Assembly: GCA_025054735.1 (NCBI GenBank)
Contig: JANWZG010000032.1
Location: 1-15,479 of the forward strand
DNA from: Cyanobacteriota bacterium
Lineage (GTDB): Bacteria; Cyanobacteriota; Cyanobacteriia; SKYG9
Reading direction: 5' to 3'
Length of the DNA stretch: 15,479 nucleotides
In this document: piece after piece, positions 7,004 through 13,924 of the stretch
Numbering within the stretch: the stretch's first letter is position 1
Layout of the letters: each line of letters begins with the position of its first letter
The notes under the pieces: model-generated
Databases searched by the model: none
Seen by the model: only the letters and a program-made list of their open reading frames with translations
What the model was told of the DNA's origin: nothing
Program-made: the position numbers and the translations under genes

Positions 7004-7935
7004 CTTGGCATCAACCCAGTTCTTCTAAGTCTGTAGGCTCTAGCCTAGACTGCTGTTTGAGTGCACAGGAAAGCATTCGTCACCTAGTTATGCAGATGGC
7101 AGTAGCTACCTTGGTCTTAATGGCGATCGGCAGTGCAACTCGCGTGATGAACGCAGGACTAGCCTGCCCTGACTGGCCACTCTGCTATGGTGTGCTTGTG
7201 CCTCGGCAACAGATGAACATACAGGTGTTTCTAGAGTGGTTTCATCGCCTAGATGCTTCTCTGATTGGCGTGATGGCGATCGGGCTGGCTGTTCGCTGTT
7301 GGTGGCAGCGTCATCACTTACCCCAGTGGACTCCTTGGCTAGCCACCGTAGCTTTAGGACTAGTTGTCGTTCAGGGACTGTTGGGCGGCCTAACGGTGAC
7401 AGAGTTGCTCCGTTTTGATATCGTTACTGCTCACCTAGGCACAGCCCAGCTATTTTTTACAGTGCTCGTGGTGATGGCAATCACTCTTATACCTTACCAG
7501 GGCACTGGTACCGTTGGTAAGTTGCCCTGGGTAGCTCTGCTATCTACCTTGTCAGTGTACTTGCAAAGCCTGTCGGGTGGGTTAGTGGCTTCGCGTTGGG
7601 CATTGCACCAATGTTTTGCCCAGGGCGAATTGTGTGTGGTTATGAATGCCCATGTCATGGGAGTTGCGGTACCAACAGTCCTAACAGTGACTATGGTTGT
7701 GCTAGCTCATCGTACCCCTGCTCTACATCCGCTATTGCGAAGGTTAGCGACCTTGGCAGGTGTTGTCCTCGTGCTTCAGGTTTTGCTGGGTGTTGCCACG
7801 TTTTATCTGCGTTTGCAAGTAGAACTGCTAACTGTAAGCCATCATACGATCGGCGCTATGTTGCTAGGCATTTTGACAGCATTTACTGGATTGTCTCTGC
7901 GCGATCGTATTCAAGCTAAGGGCATGGCTATCTAG
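6991..7935 (+). CDS. ctaA: Haem A synthase (CtaA/COX15)
   Basis: CtaA oxidises the C8 methyl of haem O to the formyl group of haem A, the cofactor of the aa3 oxidase encoded across the divergent region. From the ATG at 6991 it has 314 residues and about eight membrane helices in two similar halves. Marks of the family: paired loop cysteines Cys59/Cys65 (GLACPDWPLCYG) and Cys208/Cys215; EWFHRLDA with Glu82 and His85; and His148, His221 and His284/285 as further haem ligands. A TTG at 6967 would add eight residues and an in-frame TAG lies at 6931. The ATG is preferred because the region before IRHLVMQMAVATL is short and variable in cyanobacteria. It has no Shine-Dalgarno of its own and overlaps a leader ORF. 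ctaB follows after 87 nt. Confidence 0.93.
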   Translation: MANLTWHQPSSSKSVGSSLDCCLSAQESIRHLVMQMAVATLVLMAIGSATRVMNAGLACPDWPLCYGVLVPRQQMNIQVFLEWFHRLDASLIGVMAIGLAVRCWWQRHHLPQWTPWLATVALGLVVVQGLLGGLTVTELLRFDIVTAHLGTAQLFFTVLVVMAITLIPYQGTGTVGKLPWVALLSTLSVYLQSLSGGLVASRWALHQCFAQGELCVVMNAHVMGVAVPTVLTVTMVVLAHRTPALHPLLRRLATLAGVVLVLQVLLGVATFYLRLQVELLTVSHHTIGAMLLGILTAFTGLSLRDRIQAKGMAI

Positions 7936-8022
7936 AGAATCCCAGCTAGCTCCCTCTATTGAATTCCCCACCAATCCATCCTCACTACTCAATTTACCTA
8001 TCCTTCACAAGAGCAACTGTTC

Positions 8023-8985
8023 ATGCAACTGACCCAATCAACGACCGTTAATGCCACTCGACTCAACCGCACTTGGGTTGAGGTTCTGCAAAGCTACTAC
8101 CAGCTCACAAAGCCACGCATTATCTTGCTGCTATTGATTACCACTGTGGCAGGCATGTGGATTGCAGCCCAGGGGCATGTTAACCCTCAGTTGCTAGTGG
8201 CGACACTGATAGCAGGCACCTGTGCAGCCGGATCTGCCAATACGCTCAATTGTCTTTACGATCGCGACATCGACCAAATCATGGAGCGCACGCGCACTCG
8301 GCCCTTGCCCTCTCGACGGGTACACCCCTGGCACGCCTTGGCGTTTGCAGGTATTTTGGCGGTGATTGCCTTCACCCTGCTAACTGTAGTGGCTAATCTG
8401 CTCAGTGCTTTGTTAGCAATGACAGGCATTGTATTCTATGTCTTGGTTTATACCCACTGGTTAAAGCGTCACACAACTCAAAACATTGTTATCGGCGGTG
8501 CTGCGGGAGCCATTCCACCTCTGGTCGGTTGGGCAGCCGTTACAGGCGACCTCAGTTGGGCGGCGTGGGTACTTTTCATAATCATCTTTTTCTGGACACC
8601 ACCTCACTTTTGGGCGCTGGCACTGATGATTCGCCAAGATTATGCCGATGTTAATGTGCCCATGTTGCCAGTGGTAGAGGGCGAAGAGTCCACTGCCCGG
8701 CAGATTTGGCTCTACACAGTCCTCTTGATTCCCATTACTATGGTGCTGGTTTATCCCCTAGGCGTGTTGGGAGCGGTCTATGGAGCGATCGCACTGGCAC
8801 TAGGTATCTGGTTTGCCATCAAAGCATGGATGTTGCGTCAATCTCCTAAGGACTTGGGCTTGGCTCGATCGCTGTTCAAGTCTTCTATCCTATACTTGAT
8901 GCTACTCTGTGCTGGAATGGTGCTGGACTGCTCACCTCTGGCGCATCAACTCACCCACACTGTTGCCAACTACCTGCACCTCTAG
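8023..8985 (+). CDS. ctaB: Protohaem IX farnesyltransferase (haem O synthase)
   Basis: CtaB attaches a farnesyl group to haem B to give haem O, the substrate of CtaA. The 320-residue membrane protein belongs to the UbiA prenyltransferase superfamily. It starts with a short soluble segment, then YYQLTKPRIILLLL leading into the first helix. The Mg-diphosphate motif NxxxDxxxD is NCLYDRDID (Asn76, Asp80, Asp84), followed by RTRTRPLPSRR. The second polar motif is RQDYADVNVPMLPV. YTHWLKRHTTQN and GAIPPLVGWAAV are also typical. The ATG at 8023 gives the expected N-terminus, with only a weak AAGAG upstream. It probably shares a transcript with ctaA and converges on the DUF1614 gene. Confidence 0.96.
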   Translation: MQLTQSTTVNATRLNRTWVEVLQSYYQLTKPRIILLLLITTVAGMWIAAQGHVNPQLLVATLIAGTCAAGSANTLNCLYDRDIDQIMERTRTRPLPSRRVHPWHALAFAGILAVIAFTLLTVVANLLSALLAMTGIVFYVLVYTHWLKRHTTQNIVIGGAAGAIPPLVGWAAVTGDLSWAAWVLFIIIFFWTPPHFWALALMIRQDYADVNVPMLPVVEGEESTARQIWLYTVLLIPITMVLVYPLGVLGAVYGAIALALGIWFAIKAWMLRQSPKDLGLARSLFKSSILYLMLLCAGMVLDCSPLAHQLTHTVANYLHL

Positions 8986-9219
8986 CTGGATAGCATCATA
9001 GATACCCTCTCAGGTTGAATTGAGAAACAAACCCAACACCCAAATTCTTCCTAACTGCCCCCCCAGGGCCTAGCCTAGCATTTCTCCCAGACAGGCACCA
9101 ACGGGTCAACCATAATTGCAGGCCCAACCAATGCAAAGGGTAGGGAAGTAGCATTTTGCTTAATGGATATGGGGTTGGGTATGTTTCCAAATGCACTAGT
9201 TTCTTCAGTGATAAATAGG
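8986..9219. other. Gap between convergent ctaB and the DUF1614 gene
   Basis: These 234 bases hold no gene I can support. ACCCAAC at 9031-9037 and GTTGGGT at 9174-9180 are inverted but 136 nt apart, and a C7 run lies near 9058-9066. No hairpin followed by a T-tract was seen for either gene. Two overlapping minus-strand reading frames here look random. Confidence 0.4.
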
Positions 9220-9897
9220 TTAGGTGAGTAGTAGAGCAAAAAGTCCGCACAGGGCAATGCCATCAAATACTCCTGCTCCGCCAATACTCAAAACCCCGGC
9301 TGACATCTTCTCAATTTGAGGTAAATGCAATAAATCAGCACCGATCAAAGTTCCTAAAACTCCACCAGCAAAGGCCACGGGGGCTGCACCATTTCCAACA
9401 ATTAACAATGCCATCAGAGCAGCCGTCAACGGTGCAACTAGGGCATTCATTTGAATACCGATGCCTGGGACAACTTGAGCCGAGAAGTAGCTCATGAAGG
9501 TAACAACAGTGGTAACAATTAAAATCGCTAACGGATCGGAACGTGTGAATTCATAGAGAGCCAGCAGAGTTGGAATTAAACCACCGCCTACATTAAGGGC
9601 TACGATCGTCCTTTGTTCAATTTTGCGTAAGGGAATGCCCCAAAATCGAGCCATCCACAGATCAGCAAAGTCTGGAATAATTGGCACTTGAGAGACCCGT
9701 TCATAGAGTGGAATATTGATTGTGCTGCCTAAAATCACAGCAGCAAATAATAAAAGGGCGATACTAGGAGAGAATCCTAATTTGGCAACGGCAATTTCTA
9801 CAACATCCAGGGCGACTGCAAACCAGATAAATGGAAACAGCAGCAGGAAAAGTACAAAGAGAAGCAGCGTGACTGGCAAGTAAATCATTGAGAGCAT
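9220..9897 (-). CDS. DUF1614 family membrane protein
   Basis: A very hydrophobic 225-residue protein with about six to seven membrane helices. It matches what I know of DUF1614: GLSPS-like entry (GFSPSIALLLFAAVILGSTINIPLY), a central RTIVALNVGGGLIPTLLALY, PGIGIQMNALVAPLTAALMALL, APVAFAGGVLGTLIGADLLHL and the closing SIGGAGVFDGIALCGL. The repeated GG and GAD/FDG motifs inside helices suggest a transport or channel role, but no substrate is known for the family. Start ATG at 9897 is chosen, with ATG at 9888 also possible; neither has a Shine-Dalgarno. It stands alone on the minus strand, separated from the Rieske gene by 221 bp that include a small repeat element. Confidence 0.85.
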   Translation of the reverse strand: MLSMIYLPVTLLLFVLFLLLFPFIWFAVALDVVEIAVAKLGFSPSIALLLFAAVILGSTINIPLYERVSQVPIIPDFADLWMARFWGIPLRKIEQRTIVALNVGGGLIPTLLALYEFTRSDPLAILIVTTVVTFMSYFSAQVVPGIGIQMNALVAPLTAALMALLIVGNGAAPVAFAGGVLGTLIGADLLHLPQIEKMSAGVLSIGGAGVFDGIALCGLFALLLT

Positions 9898-9943
9898 CCA
9901 TATAACTCAAAAAGGAGGTGGCGTTGCTAAACACAACTATGAA

Positions 9944-10016
9944 TTGACCTCATCTCCAACCCCTTGCCGGAGCTAACACTCTTATTCCCTCTCCTTAGGA
10001 GAGGGGCTAGGGTCAA
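9944..10016. repeat. 73-bp inverted-repeat element
   Basis: The element is bounded by TTGACC (9944-9949) and GGTCAA (10011-10016). Near its right side lies the hairpin CCCTCTCCT-T-AGGAGAGGG (9987-10005). CCCC on the left and GGGGCTAGGG on the right could extend the outer pairing with bulges. The wording (CTCATCTCCAACCCC and CCTTAGGAGAGGGGCTAGGG) is like small interspersed repeats I recall from many cyanobacteria. It carries no gene and may act as a MITE-like remnant or a processing/terminator hairpin after the Rieske gene. Confidence 0.7.
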
Positions 10017-10118
10017 GACTGCAAGCAGCTCAGGCATGAGAATCACACGGCTGTGCAGCAACGCCGATTGGTAATGTGACATTTTAGCCAGGATGGCATT
10101 TGATTGGTTACTTGTGTA

Positions 10119-10994
10119 TTATGAGCCAGAAGCACACTGGTGGAGAATAACGTTGCGAACCGCATGGGAAACGGGGTTAGTTTCTCGGCTGCGATCGCAG
10201 CCTGACAGGTTATAGGCCCGTTGTTCTTCTTCTACAGCACGGATGTCTTGGTGAAAAACTTGGCGAAAGGTGCCCCAATCCAGCAGGGGATGTAACAGGC
10301 GCAGAATCCAGGGCATTCCCCACACATGGCGGAAATAAAAGGTAGAGTGAACCCAAATGCTCTGGGCACCTGTCGGCACATAGGTGACAAACAGGTAAAA
10401 GGCACCATCCTCTGACTGGAGGTGAAAATAGGGATACTCATAGGTAATACGGATGTAGTTTTTGCCCCGTTGACCAATCAGTGCTGCCAACAGACGGGGA
10501 GCATCTACTTCGTAGCGGGCAACCACAGTACGATCGTCGCTCTCCAGCGACTCTAGCCGAGGATTTGCCCAAGGCTGCTGACTGCGGTGCAGATCTGCAT
10601 GGAAAAGATCCGTAGCATTTTCTGTCATGTAACTAAAGTGACAATTAACTGCACCTTCCATCGGGATGGGATGATAGCGGCGATCGTGGGCAGGTGGAAT
10701 CACAGGTAGCGGTCGCTGGTCTGCTAACTCTGGATCTCCAGGAAACGCCCATACCCAGCCGCCATATCGTTTTACTGGGTAAGAACGCAGACAAAACTTG
10801 GTGTGCAATGCTGGCATTCCTGGAATCTCAGTGCATTTTCCAGAGTTGGTTTCAAACTTCCAGCCGTGGTAGCCACACACTAGCGTATTGCCCTGTCGTC
10901 GTCCAAATTGGCTAAGGCGCACTCGCTTGTGGGGACAAGCATCTTCATAAACGAACACCTGTCCTTGGCGATCTCGCACCACCACTAGCTCCAC
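10119..10994 (-). CDS. Rieske [2Fe-2S] oxygenase, N-terminus apparently shortened
   Basis: This protein looks like the oxygenase component of a ring-hydroxylating or pheophorbide-oxygenase-like enzyme. The Rieske cluster ligands are Cys20-x-His22 (ACPHKR) and Cys40-x2-His43 (CGYHGWKF), 17 residues apart. The mononuclear iron site is NATDLFHADLH, with Asp129, His132 and His136; Asp250 in FHQDIRAVEEEQ may be the third ligand. There is no C-terminal membrane helix or CxxC, unlike plant PAO. It has 291 residues from a GTG at 10994 with no Shine-Dalgarno. Homologues usually have 25-40 more residues (a WYPV-like segment) before the Rieske fold. Here the frame is closed by TGA at 11040-11042, inside the 3' end of hisC, so this part is missing. 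Substrate unknown. It is the last gene of the minus-strand run. Confidence 0.82.
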   Translation of the reverse strand: MELVVVRDRQGQVFVYEDACPHKRVRLSQFGRRQGNTLVCGYHGWKFETNSGKCTEIPGMPALHTKFCLRSYPVKRYGGWVWAFPGDPELADQRPLPVIPPAHDRRYHPIPMEGAVNCHFSYMTENATDLFHADLHRSQQPWANPRLESLESDDRTVVARYEVDAPRLLAALIGQRGKNYIRITYEYPYFHLQSEDGAFYLFVTYVPTGAQSIWVHSTFYFRHVWGMPWILRLLHPLLDWGTFRQVFHQDIRAVEEEQRAYNLSGCDRSRETNPVSHAVRNVILHQCASGS

Positions 10995-11007
10995 ATCACC
11001 AATCGGA

Positions 11008-12150
11008 CTATCGGGGAGAGAGGGCAGATAACACGTGGGTCAAACGGGCGATCGTGCGGTTATTTTCCGCTGGAGTACCAACTGTAATGCGTAAACCGTT
11101 GCCAGTATGCCGCACCAAGGTGCCAGACGCTTTAAGCTGTTGGTGAATATCTGTGAGGGAGTGATGAGCATAGTCTGGCTGAAGCCGTACAAACAAAAAG
11201 TTGGCATCACTGGGCCAAAGGCGGAGTTGTGGACAGGTAGAAAGGGCTTGGAACAAGCGATCGCGCTCTTTTAGTAATTCTGGGATCACGGCTAACAGGG
11301 TTTGTCGCTGGCTTAGGGCTAACTGAGCAGCAACTTGGGTTGTACTAGGGAGGTTGTAGGGCAGGCGAATCTTTTCTAGCGCCGCAATTAAGGCTGGATG
11401 GCCAATGGCATAGCCAATGCGATGGGCTGCGAGGCGAAACGCCTTAGAGAAAGTCCGCAACACAGCCCAGTTGGGATGCTGGATCAGTTCACCAACTACC
11501 GTTTGTTGGCTAAACTCAAAATACGCCTCGTCAATCACAACTAAGATGTGACTAGGCAGTGTGCGTAACCATTCCAACTCTGTAGGCGTGAGTGCATTGG
11601 CGGTTGGGGAATTGGGATGCACCACAAACATGGCTCGAATGGGGGGATTTTGGGTGTTGGTGATCGCTGACTCTGCCTCAGCTAGATTCATTTCAAAGGT
11701 AACAGGCGATCGTCCCACTGTGATTACCGGAATGCCCAAGCCTTGAGCCTCGATCGCATACATCGAAAAGGTTGGCTCTGCCACTAGGATTGCCCCCTCA
11801 CCCCTTAGACAGGTAGCAATCAGCAGCGATCGAATTAGTTCATCAGAGCCATTGCCAACGGAGATCATGTCGGGAGGAATAACCACCGCTTGAGTCACAG
11901 TTTCACTGACATAGGTCGCGATCGCCTGCTTCAGTGCCTGGTGCTCCCCGTCAGGATACCGATTGGACTGTATCTGTTGTTGATAAAGCCAGCCTAACTT
12001 TTGCTTTAGATCCTCTGGCAGGTCATAGGGATTTTCGTTGGTGTCTAAGTGATCCAAGACAACCTCGGCAGCTAGGGCTGTGTCGTAGCCGCTGGGATGG
12101 GGACTGTAGGCACGAAAGGCAGCTAAATCTGAGCGAATGAACTCTAACAT
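11008..12150 (-). CDS. hisC: Histidinol-phosphate aminotransferase
   Basis: HisC is the PLP enzyme that transaminates imidazole acetol-phosphate in histidine synthesis; paralogues can act on aromatic amino acids. From the ATG at 12150 it has 380 residues beginning MLEFIRSDLAAF, the typical cyanobacterial start. The frame runs on upstream to 12252, but that extension covers the end of the preceding gene and has no family features. AGGAG at 12162-12166 lies 11 nt before this ATG. Signatures: LDTNENPYDLP, SNRYPDGEH, SVGNGSDELI, VHPNSPTANAL (Ala where Gly is usual in NxPTG), DEAYFEF (Asp207) and the PLP lysine Lys236 in RTFSKAFRLAAHRIGY. The C-terminus TVGTPAENNRTIARL is complete. It follows a 67-codon gene by 5 nt and precedes the Rieske gene by 13 nt. 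Confidence 0.95.
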   Translation of the reverse strand: MLEFIRSDLAAFRAYSPHPSGYDTALAAEVVLDHLDTNENPYDLPEDLKQKLGWLYQQQIQSNRYPDGEHQALKQAIATYVSETVTQAVVIPPDMISVGNGSDELIRSLLIATCLRGEGAILVAEPTFSMYAIEAQGLGIPVITVGRSPVTFEMNLAEAESAITNTQNPPIRAMFVVHPNSPTANALTPTELEWLRTLPSHILVVIDEAYFEFSQQTVVGELIQHPNWAVLRTFSKAFRLAAHRIGYAIGHPALIAALEKIRLPYNLPSTTQVAAQLALSQRQTLLAVIPELLKERDRLFQALSTCPQLRLWPSDANFLFVRLQPDYAHHSLTDIHQQLKASGTLVRHTGNGLRITVGTPAENNRTIARLTHVLSALSPR

Positions 12151-12155
12151 GGGTG

Positions 12156-12359
12156 CTATTTCTCCTGAGATCTGCCCCAGCGCAGGTAACTGAGAACGAT
12201 CGCGGCAGTTCCTACCTGCAATGTCAGAAATGATAGATAGCTCTTCAGCCAAAAATTCAGAGGCAGCGCATCTACCCCCAGAGAAACGGCTGGGAAAACA
12301 GCTAGCCCCCCCGCCATTAACACCACTAACAATAATCCTTTGCGCTTAACTGTCTGCAT
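12156..12359 (-). CDS. Small two-helix membrane protein, unknown
   Basis: A 67-residue protein not recognised as any family. It starts MQTVKRKG, a basic N-terminus, followed by two hydrophobic stretches at about 8-29 and 40-60 and a charged tail (RWGRSQEK). By the positive-inside rule both ends should face the cytoplasm. It is supported as a real gene by its place in a tight same-strand run: 39 nt after the DUF2752 gene, and 5 nt before hisC, whose Shine-Dalgarno lies within its last codons. A weak GAGG about 14 nt upstream may serve its own ATG. The short leader contains GTAGG-GATG-CCTAC (12361-12374), a small inverted repeat that could hide or space the start. Confidence 0.65.
   Translation of the reverse strand: MQTVKRKGLLLVVLMAGGLAVFPAVSLGVDALPLNFWLKSYLSFLTLQVGTAAIVLSYLRWGRSQEK
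12162..12166 (-). promoter_or_regulatory. Shine-Dalgarno that decides the hisC start
   Basis: AGGAG on the minus strand, 11 nt before the ATG at 12150 and inside the last codons of the upstream 67-codon gene. It supports the 380-residue HisC rather than the longer frame and suggests translational coupling. Confidence 0.7.
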
Positions 12360-12398
12360 AGTAGGGATGCCTACCTCGGTTGCTATGCTGTAGCCTCT

Positions 12399-12893
12399 CT
12401 AATTTAGCACCGATAACCCTTGAAGCAGATGAGTCAAGGGGGCATTGGCGATCGCAAGCTGCAATTCCCCAGAGCTAGCCCAGTACCAGAGACGACTGAG
12501 GTAATAAACCCCCACCGCGATTGCAAACCCCACTTGCCAGCGTTGATCCATCAGTAAGCGTGTGTAAGCTGTACTAATGGGTCGCCCCACTCGCAACTCC
12601 CAGAGACAGTGGCCGATCGCACCCAAAAATACCAAAAACACTAATGGCCCGAATAGGTGCTCTGTTATAGCATGGACAAAATCCCCGTGGGCAAGCGCCA
12701 AGAACGATCGGGTCATACCACAGGTAGGACAGGGGATCCCTGTAAAATAACGAAACGGGCAAGGAGGCAGAGGTAGCACAACCCCAACAACATACAGCCA
12801 CGCAATTAGAATAGGAGTAGTAGCAATTGCAACAATGCTAGCCCTTACCCATCGCCCAGCAACGGTTAATTCTAGACCTACAGCCTTGCCCAT
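12399..12893 (-). CDS. DUF2752 membrane protein
   Basis: A 164-residue membrane protein with the DUF2752 signature: CPFRYFTGIPCPTCGMTRSF at about residues 45-64, with Cys45, Cys55 and Cys58, followed by a short amphipathic segment (ALAHGDFVHA) and a hydrophobic helix (GPLVFLVFLGAIGHCLWEL). Four helices are likely in all (near 15-42, 78-97, 120-137 and perhaps the C-terminus). The CPxCG knuckle resembles a metal or redox site, but no function is established for the family. ATG at 12891-12893 gives MGKAVGLE; no clear Shine-Dalgarno. It sits between a TM2-domain gene and a 67-codon membrane protein on the same strand. Confidence 0.83.
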   Translation of the reverse strand: MGKAVGLELTVAGRWVRASIVAIATTPILIAWLYVVGVVLPLPPCPFRYFTGIPCPTCGMTRSFLALAHGDFVHAITEHLFGPLVFLVFLGAIGHCLWELRVGRPISTAYTRLLMDQRWQVGFAIAVGVYYLSRLWYWASSGELQLAIANAPLTHLLQGLSVLN

Positions 12894-12947
12894 AACACAC
12901 GCTCGAGTGTAGTCCAGCCTAATCCAGTGTAACCCAGCAACCTAGAT

Positions 12948-13214
12948 TTACAGCCAACCTTTCTTATTGTTAATGTAAGTGTTAGCAAATTCCTCATCAG
13001 ATTTGGTGAGGTAGGTAATCCCCTCAATAATACCCAGAATACTCATCACAGTTGCGCCAATCCCACAAGTTAAAAGAGACACCGCTATCATGATGATGCC
13101 TTCCGTGGTGTAACCCAAAATAAACTTATGAACACCAAATGCGCCTACTAAAATGCCACAGATACCAGCCACAGTTTTTTTGCTGTTGATATCCCCAGAA
13201 CTTCCGTTGGTCAT
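12948..13214 (-). CDS. TM2-domain membrane protein
   Basis: An 88-residue protein with a TM2 domain: after a polar N-terminus (MTNGSSGDINSKK) comes KTVAGICGILVGAFGVHKF, then ILGYTTEGIIMIAVSLLTCGIGATVMSILGIIEGI, giving two helices joined by the family's G-x-H-x-F-x-L-G turn. The tail (TKSDEEFANTYINNKKGWL) is polar. TM2 proteins are widespread with no single known function. The ATG at 13214 is preceded by GGAG about 11 nt upstream. It follows the 126-codon membrane protein gene by 106 nt (a HIP1 site lies in the gap) and precedes the DUF2752 gene by 54 nt. The association of TM2 and DUF2752 genes also occurs, as I recall, in Bacteroidetes. Confidence 0.85.
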   Translation of the reverse strand: MTNGSSGDINSKKTVAGICGILVGAFGVHKFILGYTTEGIIMIAVSLLTCGIGATVMSILGIIEGITYLTKSDEEFANTYINNKKGWL

Positions 13215-13320
13215 GTTTAAATGCTCTCCAGTTTGAGATTAACCTAGTAGTTAGCATAGCCAGCGATCGCTACATCGATTACCCAGCTTCACATTTCGCC
13301 ATATCAGAGTTAAGTTCCGA

Positions 13321-13701
13321 TTAACGGGCGGATAACGCACTAACAAGTCCGATGATAAATCCACCAATGAAGGCCAGAATAATCAGTACAATCTGGAACG
13401 TATACAAATTTCTCAGTTCCCCCAAAGCAGCCATCAGGTTTTCAATATCCCGTCCTTCTGTTTCAACAATCAGCTTGAAGGACTTGGCTGCTCGCATTGT
13501 TAGCAACCCAACTACTGCATTGGTAATCCCTTGCACTGCTCCTAGGAGGCCACCTCTAGCAACAGCAGCCAGACCAGCTAGAATTCCTAAAATGCCAACA
13601 ACCAGCATGATGATACTAAACAGGTTCATCTTGCCAGATAAATCGCGAATTAGCTCATTTTGGGAGTCGCTAAACTCATATTCCTGGTTTTCCATATCCA
13701 T
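13321..13701 (-). CDS. Small membrane protein, possibly DUF5362-like
   Basis: From the ATG at 13701 this has 126 residues (or 124 from the ATG at 13695, MENQEYEFS). An acidic N-terminus (SDSQNELIRDLSGKM) leads into a long hydrophobic helix pair (NLFSIIMLVVGILGILAGLAAVARGG, then GAVQGITNAVVGLLTMRAA), a charged helix (SFKLIVETEGRDIENLMAALGELRNLY) and a last membrane helix (VLIILAFIGGFIIGLVSAL). The layout recalls DUF5362 proteins, but I am not sure. The frame is open up to 13821; that 40-codon extension is rejected because it translates a 20-bp tandem repeat and has no family look. Only a weak AAGGGC precedes the ATG. First gene of the minus-strand run, divergent from carB. Confidence 0.72.
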   Translation of the reverse strand: MDMENQEYEFSDSQNELIRDLSGKMNLFSIIMLVVGILGILAGLAAVARGGLLGAVQGITNAVVGLLTMRAAKSFKLIVETEGRDIENLMAALGELRNLYTFQIVLIILAFIGGFIIGLVSALSAR

Positions 13702-13730
13702 GCCCTTGTTGTAAGGTTGACACCACTTAT

Positions 13731-13770
13731 TTAACAGGTTTTGCCCAGGTTTAACAGGTTTTGTCCAGGC
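13731..13770. repeat. Two tandem 20-bp repeats upstream of the membrane-protein gene
   Basis: Two adjacent 20-bp units (13731-13750 and 13751-13770) read TTAACAGGTTTTG-C/T-CCAGG-T/C and agree at 18 of 20 positions. Each holds the 8-mer AACAGGTT (13733-13740, 13753-13760); its reverse complement AACCTGTT lies at 13794-13801. Three copies of one 8-mer within 70 bp, 30-100 bp before the gene start, suggest an operator, although simple duplication is also possible. Confidence 0.6.
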
Positions 13771-13924
13771 TTTTCCATATAGCGTGATTGCGCAACCTGT
13801 TGAGTAATCGTCACCAATCACTCACACGTTCATCATCCATCCCCAGACAGTAAGCGGTACAATCAACCACGATTAGTCATTCGTCAGATGACAGATGACA
13901 ATCAGTCCTGTTATTACATTGCCT
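13771..13924. promoter_or_regulatory. 5' flank of carB
   Basis: This is the carB side of the 223-bp gap between the divergent membrane-protein gene and carB. GTCAT (13876-13880) and ATGAC (13888-13892) make a 5-bp stem, with ATGACA repeated at 13895. No Shine-Dalgarno or clear promoter boxes are visible before the carB ATG at 13925. Confidence 0.3.

Noticed and set aside
8996..9284. Two overlapping minus-strand reading frames of 84 and 69 codons downstream of and overlapping the 3' end of the DUF1614 gene.
   Set aside because: They overlap the end of the DUF1614 frame or each other, have no ribosome site, no family features and irregular composition.
9914..9943. Perfect GGAGGT on the plus strand followed 18 nt later by ATG.
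   Set aside because: The ATG is followed at once by AAT TGA, so no peptide is encoded. On the minus strand, where the DUF1614 gene lies, the sequence is not a ribosome site.
11008..11042. HisC-Rieske fusion by frameshift.
   Set aside because: HisC ends with its normal C-terminus, and an in-frame TGA closes the Rieske frame within the last codons of hisC, so a short reading gap rather than a fusion fits best.
12151..12252. Longer HisC starting at 12252.
   Set aside because: The extra 34 residues overlap the 67-codon gene and match nothing, whereas the ATG at 12150 has its own AGGAG and gives the family N-terminus.
13702..13821. Forty-codon N-terminal extension of the first membrane protein of the run.
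   Set aside because: It translates a 20-bp tandem repeat and ordinary upstream DNA; the ATG at 13701 begins a sensible acidic N-terminus.
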